41,273 nucleotides of DNA from IMG/VR virus record IMGVR_UViG_3300002120_000013, positions 1-41,273 of that record. The stretch is one strand, 5' to 3'. The notes beneath the pieces were generated by a model that saw only the letters and a list, made by a program, of their open reading frames with translations, had not been told where the DNA came from and searched no databases. How positions within the stretch are numbered: the stretch's first letter is position 1; each line of letters starts with the position of its first letter. Shown here in pieces: positions 1 through 7,871 of the stretch. Origin of the DNA: a virus. A program made the position numbers and the translations under genes.

Positions 1-84
1 GGCAGTCGTCCCCGCCGGAGCCGGTGACAACTGATCGGCAGGCGGACTACGCCGGGCGCAAGGGCGGCTTGTTCCGCAAGGGCA
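1..84. repeat. Left copy of the end overlap (circular-genome junction)
   Basis: These 84 bases are repeated at 41190-41273 with a single difference (C at position 10, A at 41199). The repeat lies inside one continuous capsid reading frame, so it most simply marks the overlap left when a circular or circularly permuted genome was assembled as a line. A physical terminal repeat would be expected outside essential coding sequence. Confidence 0.9.
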
Positions 85-1421
85 CGCAGACGCTCCAGCC
101 CATCGAGATCCTGAACATGTCGCCTAACTCGCCGATGCTCCGTGGCACCGATTCCGAGTTGGTCAAGGACTTCCAGGACGCATGGGATGCTTGCGTGTTC
201 AAGGCCGCCATCGAGGTCTGCAAAGCCGGCGGCGCGCCCAACGCTTTCGAGGTGGCGGTCAACAAGACTGTCGTGGGCCCGGACTATAAGCGCGTAGTCG
301 ATTGCGTCAAGTACATGGGCTACGACAGTGAGAAGGCCATCCAGCCGCGGGGATATACCAAGCCCGAGGAGTTCGCCAAGCAGACCTTGATCCACCCCGA
401 GGCAGGTGGCATCGTCAATCCGCTGACGTTCACGGTTGTGAGCGCACAGATCATCGACCTAGTGCGCATCCGGCTGAACGTTGCGGACAAGGTCGTGCAG
501 ATTCCGCTGGTACATACGAACCAGAAGCTGCCGGTGAACCGTGGCGATGCAATTGGCGTACGCCTGGGTGCTGCGACGACCGATCCACCGCCCACAGCAA
601 ACATCACGACGAGCATCCCCAACGCGGCGTTGTTCGGCACCATCAGCTTTGGCACGGCTGATTTCGACTGCGAGAACGTCGGAGCCTTCCTATGGTGGAA
701 CGACCGGGCACCGATGGAATCGGCGGTACCGCTCGTGCCGTACCTGCGCGACATGATCTCATTTGCGCATGCACGCGCTGTGGACCGCTCGACGATGTCG
801 GGTGATATCCAGGGCCGGGCGACCGGCGTGGAGCACATGGACGACCACGCCAACAACTTCGGCGTGCGCGACGCGCGGCACCTCTGGAACGGCTTCCGCC
901 GCATTGGGGCCAACTACATGACGAGCGGCGGCGGTGGCACTTTGGATGCCGTAGAGATCAAGGACATGATCAAACGCATGAAGCACTTTGGACTGTCGGC
1001 CGACGATCTGCATCTATGGGTCAATACAGGGCCTCTGTTCGATCTGCTTGACGATCCGTACGTGCGCACTGTGGATGTTTTCGGCCCCCAGGCGGCAATT
1101 CAGACAGGGATGGTCGCCAAGGTCTGGAACATCCCCATCAGCCCGACCGAGTGGATTCCGAATGACCTGGACGCGACCACGGGATTCTCGACGGCCGCGG
1201 GGACCACGACGGCAGCAGTGCTGGCCAACGTGAAGCGCTTCGGGCTCGGACAACTCGGCATCGTAGGCATCGAGACGACACGCATTGCACCGATGCTCAC
1301 GACGATCATTCAAGCGGTGGGGTTCATGGACTTCGTGCCGTTCGAGGCCGTGGATGCGAACGAGATTTTCGCTGCGTCGTTGACGGTGCCGCTGGATATC
1401 CGGCGCAACCTCGCGGCCTAG
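3..1421 (+). CDS. Major capsid protein, HK97-like (C-terminal portion; gene begins at 40982)
   Basis: This is the main part of the HK97-fold major capsid protein that builds the icosahedral head. The frame is open from base 3 with no stop, and the same frame at the right end of the window starts at GTG 40982. Joined across the 84-base overlap it encodes 542 residues. The internal GTG at 24 is therefore a codon, not a start. The mature shell domain probably begins near the basic GRKGGLFRKG segment, a plausible cleavage zone for the protease encoded just upstream (inference). Gly/Pro-rich beta segments and a C-terminal stretch ending in PLDIRRNLAA follow. Position after the protease and before the connector genes fits. 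At codon 9-11 the left copy reads Ser (TCC) where the right copy reads Tyr (TAC). Confidence 0.9.
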   Translation, partial: QSSPPEPVTTDRQADYAGRKGGLFRKGTQTLQPIEILNMSPNSPMLRGTDSELVKDFQDAWDACVFKAAIEVCKAGGAPNAFEVAVNKTVVGPDYKRVVDCVKYMGYDSEKAIQPRGYTKPEEFAKQTLIHPEAGGIVNPLTFTVVSAQIIDLVRIRLNVADKVVQIPLVHTNQKLPVNRGDAIGVRLGAATTDPPPTANITTSIPNAALFGTISFGTADFDCENVGAFLWWNDRAPMESAVPLVPYLRDMISFAHARAVDRSTMSGDIQGRATGVEHMDDHANNFGVRDARHLWNGFRRIGANYMTSGGGGTLDAVEIKDMIKRMKHFGLSADDLHLWVNTGPLFDLLDDPYVRTVDVFGPQAAIQTGMVAKVWNIPISPTEWIPNDLDATTGFSTAAGTTTAAVLANVKRFGLGQLGIVGIETTRIAPMLTTIIQAVGFMDFVPFEAVDANEIFAASLTVPLDIRRNLAA

Positions 1422-1458
1422 GAGGCATTGCAAAATTCCGCCAGCAGCACGGCGGGTA

Positions 1459-1507
1459 CCCTGGGCAGCGGAGGCTCCCAAGTCTCTTCATCACCCGCTG
1501 CCCAGGG
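1459..1507 (+). promoter_or_regulatory. 13-bp perfect hairpin between the capsid gene and the next gene
   Basis: Bases 1459-1471 (CCCTGGGCAGCGG) pair exactly with 1495-1507, enclosing a 23-base loop, in the 110-base gap after the capsid stop codon. There is no U-run after it. It looks more like an mRNA-stabilising or processing hairpin, or a weak attenuator lowering transcription into the minor head genes, than a classical terminator (inference). Confidence 0.55.
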
Positions 1508-1531
1508 ACTTCATCCCCGGAGGTGGCAAGC

Positions 1532-1996
1532 GTGGCTGCACGAGCCAAGGACGACAAGGAGCCCGATGTGGCCCAGGAGTTGGCGGCTGCTCAAGACGTA
1601 AGCCAGCTTCGGGCGCTCGAGCTCATAGCAGAGAAAGCGCAACGCGAAGCCCAGAAGGTCGAGCAGGATCTTGAGGTGCGCCGCAAGAAGGCAGCTCAAG
1701 ATCGACGGGCCTTTGAGGAGGCCCAACGACACGCTGCCAACGCGCAAGCGGATACAGATAACCGGGACCGCGTAGTGCCGGTCATCGTACAGGCCTACAA
1801 GGACCGGCCCGTACGGTTACCAGGCAACTACCTTGTTCCCTCTCGCACACCAGTCAAGGTCACCCGGCGCGAGCTGCGCAAGCTGCAAGGCATGAGCAAT
1901 GCCGGATACGTGCAGCTCATTGTAGGTCAACTGGAATCCCCAGGCGAAGTGTACGCATGGGACAAGCACGCCAAGAGGCAGAAGGCCGAGGCGTAG
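1532..1996 (+). CDS. Hypothetical head-region protein with N-terminal coiled coil
   Basis: The product is 154 residues and not recognised. I choose GTG at 1532 because GGAGG at 1519-1523 sits 8 bases upstream; the earlier in-frame GTG at 1523 overlaps that ribosome site. The first ~75 residues are highly charged, Ala/Glu/Gln-rich and predicted helical or coiled-coil. The remainder (from about VVPVIVQAYKD) looks like a small mixed alpha/beta domain with a basic ending. Its place directly after the major capsid gene and before the connector genes suggests a head-associated role, such as decoration, minor scaffold or a recombinant-specific accessory, but nothing in the sequence proves it. Confidence 0.7.
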   Translation: MAARAKDDKEPDVAQELAAAQDVSQLRALELIAEKAQREAQKVEQDLEVRRKKAAQDRRAFEEAQRHAANAQADTDNRDRVVPVIVQAYKDRPVRLPGNYLVPSRTPVKVTRRELRKLQGMSNAGYVQLIVGQLESPGEVYAWDKHAKRQKAEA

Positions 1997-2572
1997 ATGC
2001 CCGGAAAATTCAGGATCGGCGACGCTTGGACAGGGCCATTTACCTGGACCACTGGTCAAACGACCAAGTTCCTGGTCGCCAGCAACCAAGTCACACGCAC
2101 AGTTGTAGCGCAGACGGGGTTCCCGACGCTCGTCACTGAACTGATCTTAAGCGAGGACCTGCGCCGGTGGAAGCGCCTGGGTGTGTGGCTCAAGTCAACC
2201 AAGAGCGTGAATGGACAGGCGCAGACGTTTGCGACGCGCACGTGTCATCTGTTCCCTTTGTTCGCGCAGGAGTATAGCCCTAGGATCGTGGATACAGCAT
2301 CGGTGTTCCCGATCTTTGCCGACATGGGCGCGAGCGGTGGCATCGATACGACGCTCCGCAATCAGCCGACATTCAACACGACCAACTCGCCCATCATCGA
2401 CAGCATGGGTTTGAATGCCGTGAGCCAGGCCATGATCCTGCTCAGCGCCTTTAACGGCGAGTGGGCCATGGGACCCGTAACGCGCGTGGGTATCGTGTTG
2501 GACTTCGTCTCGTCGGCCATCACGACGACCAATACCTACGACATGGAGATCCGCTTCATGTACGGAGACTGA
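1997..2572 (+). CDS. Hypothetical virion protein, head module
   Basis: The product is 191 residues. ATG follows the previous stop with no gap (TAGATG), implying coupled translation. It is rich in Thr, Ser, Phe and hydrophobic beta-strand-like segments, with no membrane segment or catalytic motif that I can see. The composition resembles phage beta-sandwich structural proteins. Its location between the capsid protein and the head-tail connector makes a capsid decoration or minor head protein the leading guess (inference). Function is not established from sequence. Confidence 0.7.
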   Translation: MPGKFRIGDAWTGPFTWTTGQTTKFLVASNQVTRTVVAQTGFPTLVTELILSEDLRRWKRLGVWLKSTKSVNGQAQTFATRTCHLFPLFAQEYSPRIVDTASVFPIFADMGASGGIDTTLRNQPTFNTTNSPIIDSMGLNAVSQAMILLSAFNGEWAMGPVTRVGIVLDFVSSAITTTNTYDMEIRFMYGD

Positions 2573-2573
2573 C

Positions 2574-3209
2574 ATGGGCGCCTATGTGGTGCGCATCGCG
2601 GGGCCGGCAGTCACGAAAGCGAACCTGGAGCTGGTGACCTTGAGCGAGCTCAAAATCTTCTTGGATAAGGAAGGCGAGACGGCCGACGACAATCGCATGC
2701 AGCAGGTCGTGGATGGCGTGAATCGCGCAGCCTACCACCGCATGCGCGAGCGCTTCATCAAGCACAACAGTACAAACTGGGATCTAGTGCTTGATGGCAG
2801 CTGGGACGGTTGGCTGCTGGCGTTACCATACAGGCCCATTGCTGCCTTCACGAGCATCGCCCGGGGTTACTACTCAGCTGGCGGCTGGGTGAGCGATTAC
2901 GTGTACCCGACGAGCGAGTACGTGCGGGACGATGAAGCCGCCTTGTTGCACAACGTGTATGACGGTTGGCCGTCAGGAAAGCAGACGCTTCGTGTCGTCT
3001 ACCAGGCCGGCTTCACGGCGGCCCCCGAGGACGTAAAGCATGCGCTCCTGCAGTGGATGTCGATTGAGTGGCGGCGCGCCGCAGGTGAGCGCCTGGACCA
3101 GACGAGCGAGAGCGATGAGTCTGGAGCCACGAGCTACACCTTTACGACCATCCCAGGATCAGCGGCGGCCGTGTTCGAGCGGTATGCCAACAAGGGGGGC
3201 CTGATCTAA
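2574..3209 (+). CDS. Head-tail connector (adaptor), HK97 gp6-like
   Basis: The 211-residue product resembles the phage head-tail connector (adaptor) family that stacks under the portal ring. The typical N-terminal pattern is visible: LVTLSELKIFLD, then DDNRMQQVVDGVNRAAYHRM, a helix that normally packs on the portal. A central Tyr/Trp-rich beta region follows, then VRVVYQAGF-type sequence (here LRVVYQAGFTAAPEDVKHAL), the classic connector signature before the C-terminal helix. It lies two genes past the capsid gene and directly before a gp10-like neck protein, the usual order. The starting ATG is one base after the previous stop codon. Confidence 0.75.
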   Translation: MGAYVVRIAGPAVTKANLELVTLSELKIFLDKEGETADDNRMQQVVDGVNRAAYHRMRERFIKHNSTNWDLVLDGSWDGWLLALPYRPIAAFTSIARGYYSAGGWVSDYVYPTSEYVRDDEAALLHNVYDGWPSGKQTLRVVYQAGFTAAPEDVKHALLQWMSIEWRRAAGERLDQTSESDESGATSYTFTTIPGSAAAVFERYANKGGLI

Positions 3210-3893
3210 GTGGCCCAAGCGGTCGAGATCACTGGCCTGCAGGAGATCACCCATAAGCTGGGGCTTTTCGTTGGCCGCTTGGGGCCGGAAACTGAGCAGG
3301 CGCTGTTCGAGGGCGCCGAGCTCGTGCGCACGCACATGGTGGAGACCTATTTGACTAGTGGACCGCTTTACGTAGGCAAAACTGGCCGTCTGCGCGGTGG
3401 CTGGCGACCGCAACGTGTACCGGGGACGCTGGATGCGGCTACGGTTATCTTGGGTACACGCGTCAAGTACGCCCGCGTGCACAACTACGGCTTCAGCGGC
3501 CCTGTATGGGTCAAGGAGCACCTGCGGCGACCAGGGCAGCGCCGGAGGCTGGCTCCGGTGCGTGGCACGCAGGCCAAGCTGCGCCGGCGTGGTGAGGTGC
3601 GACGCAAGCGCGAGGCCCACGAGAACAGGGAGCGCCGCTCACGTGCGGCCCATGGCGTGGGTGTCAGGAAGCAGCAGCAGCTCGCCCGCGCCGCCCGCCG
3701 CATGCGCGGCCTGCAGGGCAACATCGAGCCTTTGAGCGGCCGACTGGATGGTGGTGGAGGTCTCGTGCAGGTGCGCGCGCATGGGCGGTTCATGAAGATC
3801 AGGGGGCACCTGTACCTAGAGCGGAGCGTCAGGGACAAGACGCCAGCTGTGCTAGCGCTTCTGACCAAGCGCCTAGCTAGGGGGTTCCTGTGA
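3210..3893 (+). CDS. Neck/tail-completion protein, HK97 gp10-like, with Arg-rich insertion
   Basis: This 227-residue protein begins with GTG immediately after the previous stop. The first ~110 residues fit the HK97 gp10 family: a helical N-terminus, TSGPLYVGKTGRLRGGW, and VKYARVHNYGFSGPVW, the usual 'YA..HnyG' signature. Residues ~110-175 are an unusually basic insertion (RRR, RKR, RERR, RAARRMR runs), after which the family-like ending returns (GRFMKIRGHLYLERSV...LLTKRLARGFL). The product likely joins head and tail. The insertion may bind DNA at the neck, or may be a lineage-specific helix (inference). It overlaps the next gene by 4 bases (GTGA). Confidence 0.7.
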   Translation: MAQAVEITGLQEITHKLGLFVGRLGPETEQALFEGAELVRTHMVETYLTSGPLYVGKTGRLRGGWRPQRVPGTLDAATVILGTRVKYARVHNYGFSGPVWVKEHLRRPGQRRRLAPVRGTQAKLRRRGEVRRKREAHENRERRSRAAHGVGVRKQQQLARAARRMRGLQGNIEPLSGRLDGGGGLVQVRAHGRFMKIRGHLYLERSVRDKTPAVLALLTKRLARGFL

Positions 3894-4078
3894 CAGCCGA
3901 TGAGATTGCCAAGGTCTACGAGATCGCCGGGCGGCTGGCTGAGTGCGAGCACGTCCTGCACGGCATCGTGGAAGTGTACCACGGGAGCCGCGGCGATGCG
4001 CAGCAGTCTAGCCTAGTCCGCAAGCTGGCAGATCAGCTTCATGATGTGGCGGAAACGATGGAAGGGCGCAACACGTGA
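3890..4078 (+). CDS. Small hypothetical protein in the neck module
   Basis: The product is 62 residues, mostly helical and mildly acidic. The GTG start overlaps the preceding stop (GTGA), and its own stop overlaps the next GTG, so it is translationally coupled on both sides. I recognise no family. The tight packing between the gp10-like gene and the tail terminator candidate supports it being a real gene. Confidence 0.6.
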   Translation: MTADEIAKVYEIAGRLAECEHVLHGIVEVYHGSRGDAQQSSLVRKLADQLHDVAETMEGRNT

Positions 4079-4545
4079 GCATTCGGCAAGACGCGCTCGA
4101 CGCGCTCGTGACCATTCTGCAAGGCATTACGCCTGCCGCGGGATTCAGTTTCGATCTCTCGCCACCTGGAGCAGTGGATCAGGGCGTGCTGACGCGCAGC
4201 TTGCGGGTGGAATCCACGCAATCGGTGCACGTGCAGGTGCAGGAGGGCACCGAGGAGCACAAGGCAATTTTTGTATCGCCTGACACCGAACGCGAGGTGC
4301 TGCTGGAGCTAGTGCTGGACTTGATGCTCCGGGGCTCGCGCGACGAGCCCCCGCGGCAGCGTCTCAACCGGCTGATCGCGGACGTGAACAAACGCGTGGG
4401 ACAGACGCCCACGCTCAACAACAAGGTGCAGCGCGCACACATCGCACGTGTCGCGCAACCGGCCTATGATCCGGCTGGAGACGTGGCCTTCGTGGCGGTC
4501 CATGTGGTGGCCGATTACCACTACATGGCGGGAACGACTATCTAA
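4075..4545 (+). CDS. Putative tail terminator protein
   Basis: The product is 156 residues and starts with GTG overlapping the previous stop. It has an N-terminal helix (SIRQDALDALVTILQGI), beta-rich middle and a closing strand set (VAFVAVHVVADYHYMAG), the general build of tail terminator / neck proteins that cap the tail tube before head joining. The order gp10-like, terminator, tail tube is standard in siphophages and is the main support. Sequence motifs in this family are weak, so the assignment is mostly positional. A 54-base gap with a GGGGAGG ribosome site follows before the tube gene. Confidence 0.55.
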   Translation: MSIRQDALDALVTILQGITPAAGFSFDLSPPGAVDQGVLTRSLRVESTQSVHVQVQEGTEEHKAIFVSPDTEREVLLELVLDLMLRGSRDEPPRQRLNRLIADVNKRVGQTPTLNNKVQRAHIARVAQPAYDPAGDVAFVAVHVVADYHYMAGTTI

Positions 4546-4599
4546 CGTCGGCGCCTGGGACCTGGGGCGGCGGCTGTGGTGGTGGGGAGGTGGTAACAG

Positions 4600-5700
4600 G
4601 TGCCGACAATCGTACACGGCAATGATGCCTTTACCGGAGTCGAGATCCGGGACGAGAGCGCCTACCAGACGGGTACCGGCAGCTTCATCGGGGTGCCAGT
4701 CATCCGGGAGACGATGCACCTGGAATACGACCAGGTGCCCCCTAGCCCGGAGTTCGGCAGCATCGGCAGCCAGACGCTGGTCGAGGTGCTGAACAAGCGC
4801 GGTACTGGAGAGCTGGTCTTCAATCCACGCATCGACGGTAGCTGGTTCAACTTCTTGCTCGGCCATGTGTTCGGCGAGGAGCGCCGTGTGCTTAACACCT
4901 TCCTCGACGATACAGTTGCCACAGGCGGCAACTCGCACTGGTACTTGCCGAACAACGTAGGCCGCAGTATGGCCATACGTGTGTGGAAGTCAGGGCCGAG
5001 TGCTGCGGGCCGCTGGGCAGAGTTCCGCGGCTGTATTGTGACGAGCTTCCGATTCGAGCTGCCGCCGGATGGGTTGGCCACAGTTACCATCGCTTTCGTG
5101 GCAGCCACGGAAGTGGATACCGACGTAACGGGCTCGCCTGCGGCGCCAACGGGCGCCATCACGACCAAGGCACGGTGGTTGACCAACACGGGAGCCAACT
5201 TCCAGACCGGTGCGACACTGGCGAATCGTGATGTGCGTGGGTTCACGCTCAACGTGGACCGTCACGTGACAGCTGATCCTGCGTTCATGAACAGCATCGA
5301 CACGGCAAACCAGCCGGGGCCCACGGAGAACCGCACGGTGACGTGCGAGGTGCTGGGCTTGCTGACGCAAGACTTCGCAGCTAGCGGCCAACCAGCGACC
5401 GAGTACTTGAACCGCACGGCGAGCAAATGCCGCATTCGACTACGCGATACCGTAGTGGCGGCAGCCGGACAAGTGTACGCCATGGACCTGGATTTCCCTA
5501 GCGTCAGTTGGATCGCCGGCGATGATAGCGTCAAGGAGGCCGGCAACAACCCCGTGAGCCATACATTCCAGGCCATCGAGGGTGCGACTGCCACGCCCGC
5601 GCATGGCAACATGGACGCACGCATCGGCGTCTTTGTGGCTGACACAGTGGATCTAGACGATCACTTTACTGTGGACGCCGGCAACGTCGTCCAGTCGTAA
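4600..5700 (+). CDS. Major tail tube protein, copy 1
   Basis: The 366-residue product is a phage tail tube protein, the subunit of the hollow siphophage tail. GTG 4600 has GGGGAGG 9 bases upstream. The chain is beta-rich, Thr/Ala/Gly-heavy and opens with MPTIVHGNDAFTGVEI. The next gene opens almost identically and shares further blocks: SHWYLPNN / AHWYIPQS, RGCIVTSF / GARIVGCT, and DVRGFTLNVD / NLREFTLRFD. The two are tandem paralogues. This copy is the shorter and carries the more canonical inserts. It is probably the main tube protein, but which copy builds the tube cannot be told by reading alone. Confidence 0.75.
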   Translation: MPTIVHGNDAFTGVEIRDESAYQTGTGSFIGVPVIRETMHLEYDQVPPSPEFGSIGSQTLVEVLNKRGTGELVFNPRIDGSWFNFLLGHVFGEERRVLNTFLDDTVATGGNSHWYLPNNVGRSMAIRVWKSGPSAAGRWAEFRGCIVTSFRFELPPDGLATVTIAFVAATEVDTDVTGSPAAPTGAITTKARWLTNTGANFQTGATLANRDVRGFTLNVDRHVTADPAFMNSIDTANQPGPTENRTVTCEVLGLLTQDFAASGQPATEYLNRTASKCRIRLRDTVVAAAGQVYAMDLDFPSVSWIAGDDSVKEAGNNPVSHTFQAIEGATATPAHGNMDARIGVFVADTVDLDDHFTVDAGNVVQS

Positions 5701-5712
5701 GGGGGTGAACAA

Positions 5713-6978
5713 GTGCCGACTATCATCCATGGCAGCCAGACCTTCGTGGCGCTTGAGATCGCCGCGCGCATCTCGGCTGCAGACGATCCGTCGTATCCCA
5801 GCGCGTACTTCCGTGTGCCGTTTGCCGGCGAGACCATGCGGCTCGAGCGCGCACAGCTCGCGGCATCGTCCGAGATCGCGGCCGTAGGGGCCATCAAGAC
5901 GCTGGATTACGGCGCCGGTAGGTGGCGCGGGCAGTTCCGCACGCTCGTCTACTACAACGCAACGTTTTTCCACATTCTCTTGTGCCAGCTCATGGGTGGT
6001 CTTGAGGGCCGGACGGCAGACCGCCTATTGAATGGCGTGACAGCGCCTGGTGCGACACCAACGACCAGTGCGCACTGGTACATCCCGCAGAGCTACAAGA
6101 TGGACCTGGACGGGAGCAGGAGCGCATTGACCTATGGCCTTGCCCTACGGATCAGCAAGATGGGCCCCGATACCACCGCCGGGACCATTGAGAAGATCCT
6201 GGGCGCGCGCATCGTCGGTTGCACCATCCAGCAGGACGCAGATGGATGGCTGACAGCGCTCTGGGATGTGCTGGGGCCGGAGCCGACGCGGCTGTCCGGG
6301 GTGGGCGTGACGCCCATCGCCATGCAATCCAACAGGTACTTCGTCAAGCCGCTCGACTTGAGCAAGGACAACACGCACCCGGTGCTGGCCAGCATCAGCG
6401 AGGGTGGTGCGCTCGTCAATGTTCGCAACTTGCGCGAATTCACGCTGCGCTTCGATAACAAGATCGAGTTCCCGCCGCGTTACGCGACTAGCTTTGATAC
6501 GGACAACAACGTGGGCCACGTGGCGGCAGTAGAGGCTGGCAGCAACTACGTTTCGTTGCTGGAGCAGGAATCGCTAGATGTGTCAGGCGGACAGGTTTAC
6601 TGGGAATTCGTTGCGGGCGCTACGGTCTCAGGTATTCGCCGCTTGCGATGGATTAGCGCACCTACTGGTGCCACGCACTCACCTCTTACGCCATTGGCTG
6701 ACGCAGCCAACAATGTGCCCTATGCCTTTGAGATCGCAACTAATGCCGGTGTGGTCTCGGAAGCGCAGAATCCAATCGAGTCAGGCGCCGCGCTCACTTT
6801 CCGCTGGGCCGAGCGGTGGTTCCGCGGCAGCATCGGCGGCGCCACTTGGGCCCCGCCCACCGTCTACAAGGTGCCACTCCTCATCGCCGCGCAAGTGGCG
6901 GATGGAGATGACGGATCAGCGAAGTTCAACACGCCTGCCACGACAGGGGGCAATGAGCCGCACTCGACGTTGCTCTAG
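5713..6978 (+). CDS. Tail tube protein paralogue, copy 2
   Basis: This 421-residue protein starts with GTG at 5713 behind GGGGGTGA and lies 12 bases after copy 1. It shares the N-terminal MPTIIHG block, the HWY motif, the IVGCT strand and the FTLRFDN block with copy 1 but is about 55 residues longer, mostly at the C-terminus (extra AERWFRGSIGG-type domain). It may form part of the tube, a distal ring, or a decorated subunit with an added surface domain (inference). The stop codon is followed by a structured leader ahead of the chaperone gene. Confidence 0.7.
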   Translation: MPTIIHGSQTFVALEIAARISAADDPSYPSAYFRVPFAGETMRLERAQLAASSEIAAVGAIKTLDYGAGRWRGQFRTLVYYNATFFHILLCQLMGGLEGRTADRLLNGVTAPGATPTTSAHWYIPQSYKMDLDGSRSALTYGLALRISKMGPDTTAGTIEKILGARIVGCTIQQDADGWLTALWDVLGPEPTRLSGVGVTPIAMQSNRYFVKPLDLSKDNTHPVLASISEGGALVNVRNLREFTLRFDNKIEFPPRYATSFDTDNNVGHVAAVEAGSNYVSLLEQESLDVSGGQVYWEFVAGATVSGIRRLRWISAPTGATHSPLTPLADAANNVPYAFEIATNAGVVSEAQNPIESGAALTFRWAERWFRGSIGGATWAPPTVYKVPLLIAAQVADGDDGSAKFNTPATTGGNEPHSTLL

Positions 6979-7066
6979 ACGAGGGGTTAGAGCGACACCC
7001 ACGCGAGCCACCTGCCCACCGGCCGGAGACCCCTCGTGTTCGACCCGGGCGTGCAGTGTGGCTCGC
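6979..7066 (+). promoter_or_regulatory. Possible H-type RNA pseudoknot upstream of the tail chaperone gene
   Basis: Two perfect 9-bp complementary pairs interlock: 6979-6987 (ACGAGGGGT) with 7029-7037, and 7003-7011 (GCGAGCCAC) with 7058-7066. The order of arms (1, 2, 1', 2') is that of a pseudoknot. Only 24 bases separate it from the ATG at 7091. It could tune chaperone translation; alternatively only one of the two stems forms at a time, giving a switch. Confidence 0.4.
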
Positions 7067-7090
7067 TCTTTTAGCGCGAGGGGAAGAAAG

Positions 7091-7777
7091 ATGAGTGACG
7101 AGAACGGAACTGGCGACATCTTCACTGCCCTGGGCGTGCCCATGGTGGACGTGTGGTACCCCTGCGGGGCTTGCGAGCACGCTATCGAACTGCACGTAGT
7201 GGGTCAATGCGCAGAATCACAAGCGCGGTTTGCCAACGGAGCAGTTGGTCCCTGTCCCTGCAATGGATTCATAGGCGGTTACCCGGACGGTACACCTAGG
7301 GGTGTTCGCCTGCGCCAGCTGGCCAACCATGAGTGGTCGAGCTTCCTGGATGAACGGGGCTTACCCACGGGTTTGCCTGTGCTGCAAGCCGATAGCCCAT
7401 CACCTAGCCGTACGGAGCGCGAAGAGACGCACCGATGGGCCTGCCGATTGGTCCAGGCGACGCTGCAGGCGGTGCGCGTCTGGGATGCGGGGCTCGGAAA
7501 GACACGCTGGCAAGGTGTGCGGGTGCTGGATACAGGCGCCACGGCTGACAACGGCAAGTGGGAAATCACGCTGGACCAGCTCGACCGTTTGGGTTCTGGG
7601 CTCGTAGACGAGTGCGCAGCACGCCTGGTGCACGACTTGAACGAAGGGGCAGGCGCCTTTACTGGCGTGGTGCGCAAGTTTCGCGGTCCCCGAACTGGCG
7701 ATGTATCACCAGCTAGCAGTGAGCTACGGGAGGGCGCCGCACGAGTGGGCATGGAACCGGCTGGATCGGCCGGGTGA
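7091..7777 (+). CDS. Tail assembly chaperone, zero-frame product (gpG-like)
   Basis: The 228-residue zero-frame product lies between the tail tube and tape measure genes, where the tail assembly chaperones of siphophages sit. I use ATG 7091, with a GGGGAAG site just upstream; the frame is open further left, but that part is a shadow of the tube gene. The N-terminus has paired cysteines (WYPCGAC, later GPCPC) that could bind zinc. The middle to C-terminal part is helical (WEITLDQLDRLGSGLVDE). After the likely slip site at 7688-7691 the zero-frame tail becomes low-complexity (RTGDVSPASS...), typical of the unimportant end left after a programmed frameshift gene. Confidence 0.65.
   Translation: MSDENGTGDIFTALGVPMVDVWYPCGACEHAIELHVVGQCAESQARFANGAVGPCPCNGFIGGYPDGTPRGVRLRQLANHEWSSFLDERGLPTGLPVLQADSPSPSRTEREETHRWACRLVQATLQAVRVWDAGLGKTRWQGVRVLDTGATADNGKWEITLDQLDRLGSGLVDECAARLVHDLNEGAGAFTGVVRKFRGPRTGDVSPASSELREGAARVGMEPAGSAG
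7688..7693 (+). other. Probable +1 programmed frameshift site (CCC CGA)
   Basis: In the zero frame the mRNA reads GGT CCC CGA. A +1 slip of the prolyl-tRNA from CCC (7688-7690) to CCC (7689-7691) places GAA in the next codon and joins the chaperone to the open downstream frame. CGA is a slowly read codon in many bacteria, which would favour pausing. CCC-based +1 shifting is known from Listeria phage PSA. A -2 slip would reach the same frame. Confidence 0.55.
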
Positions 7778-7871
7778 ATGGGTGCCGGGGGATCGCATGG
7801 TGTTCGATATCCTGTGCATGCAGGCCTACGCCATGGAGCTCGAGAAGCTGAGGGCCGCGACGCGTGGCTGA
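7692..7871 (+). CDS. Tail assembly chaperone C-terminal extension (gpGT-like), reached by frameshift
   Basis: This frame is open from about 7639 and ends at TGA 7869-7871, overlapping the tape-measure start by 8 bases. It encodes a T-domain-like segment: ELAMYHQLAVSYGRAPHEW, then several tryptophans and a charged helix (AYAMELEKLRAATRG). The YGR.PHEW pattern is characteristic of tail chaperone extensions in many siphophages. It has no ribosome site of its own at ATG 7701. With a +1 slip at 7688-7691 the fused protein would be 259 residues. The fusion bridges the tube protein and the tape measure during tail assembly (family knowledge). Confidence 0.65.
   Translation, partial: ELAMYHQLAVSYGRAPHEWAWNRLDRPGEWVPGDRMVFDILCMQAYAMELEKLRAATRG

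Noticed and set aside
1-84. Physical direct terminal repeat as in T7-like phages
   Set aside because: The repeat falls inside the major capsid coding frame, and the frame is continuous across it, so an assembly overlap of a circular map is simpler.
24-1421. GTG 24 as the capsid start
   Set aside because: The frame is open to the left edge, and the right end of the window supplies a GTG with a ribosome site 231 bases further upstream in the same frame.
6578-7090. Upstream extension of the chaperone frame
   Set aside because: It lies antiparallel in composition to the tube gene's own frame and crosses the pseudoknot-like leader; the ATG at 7091 has its own ribosome site.
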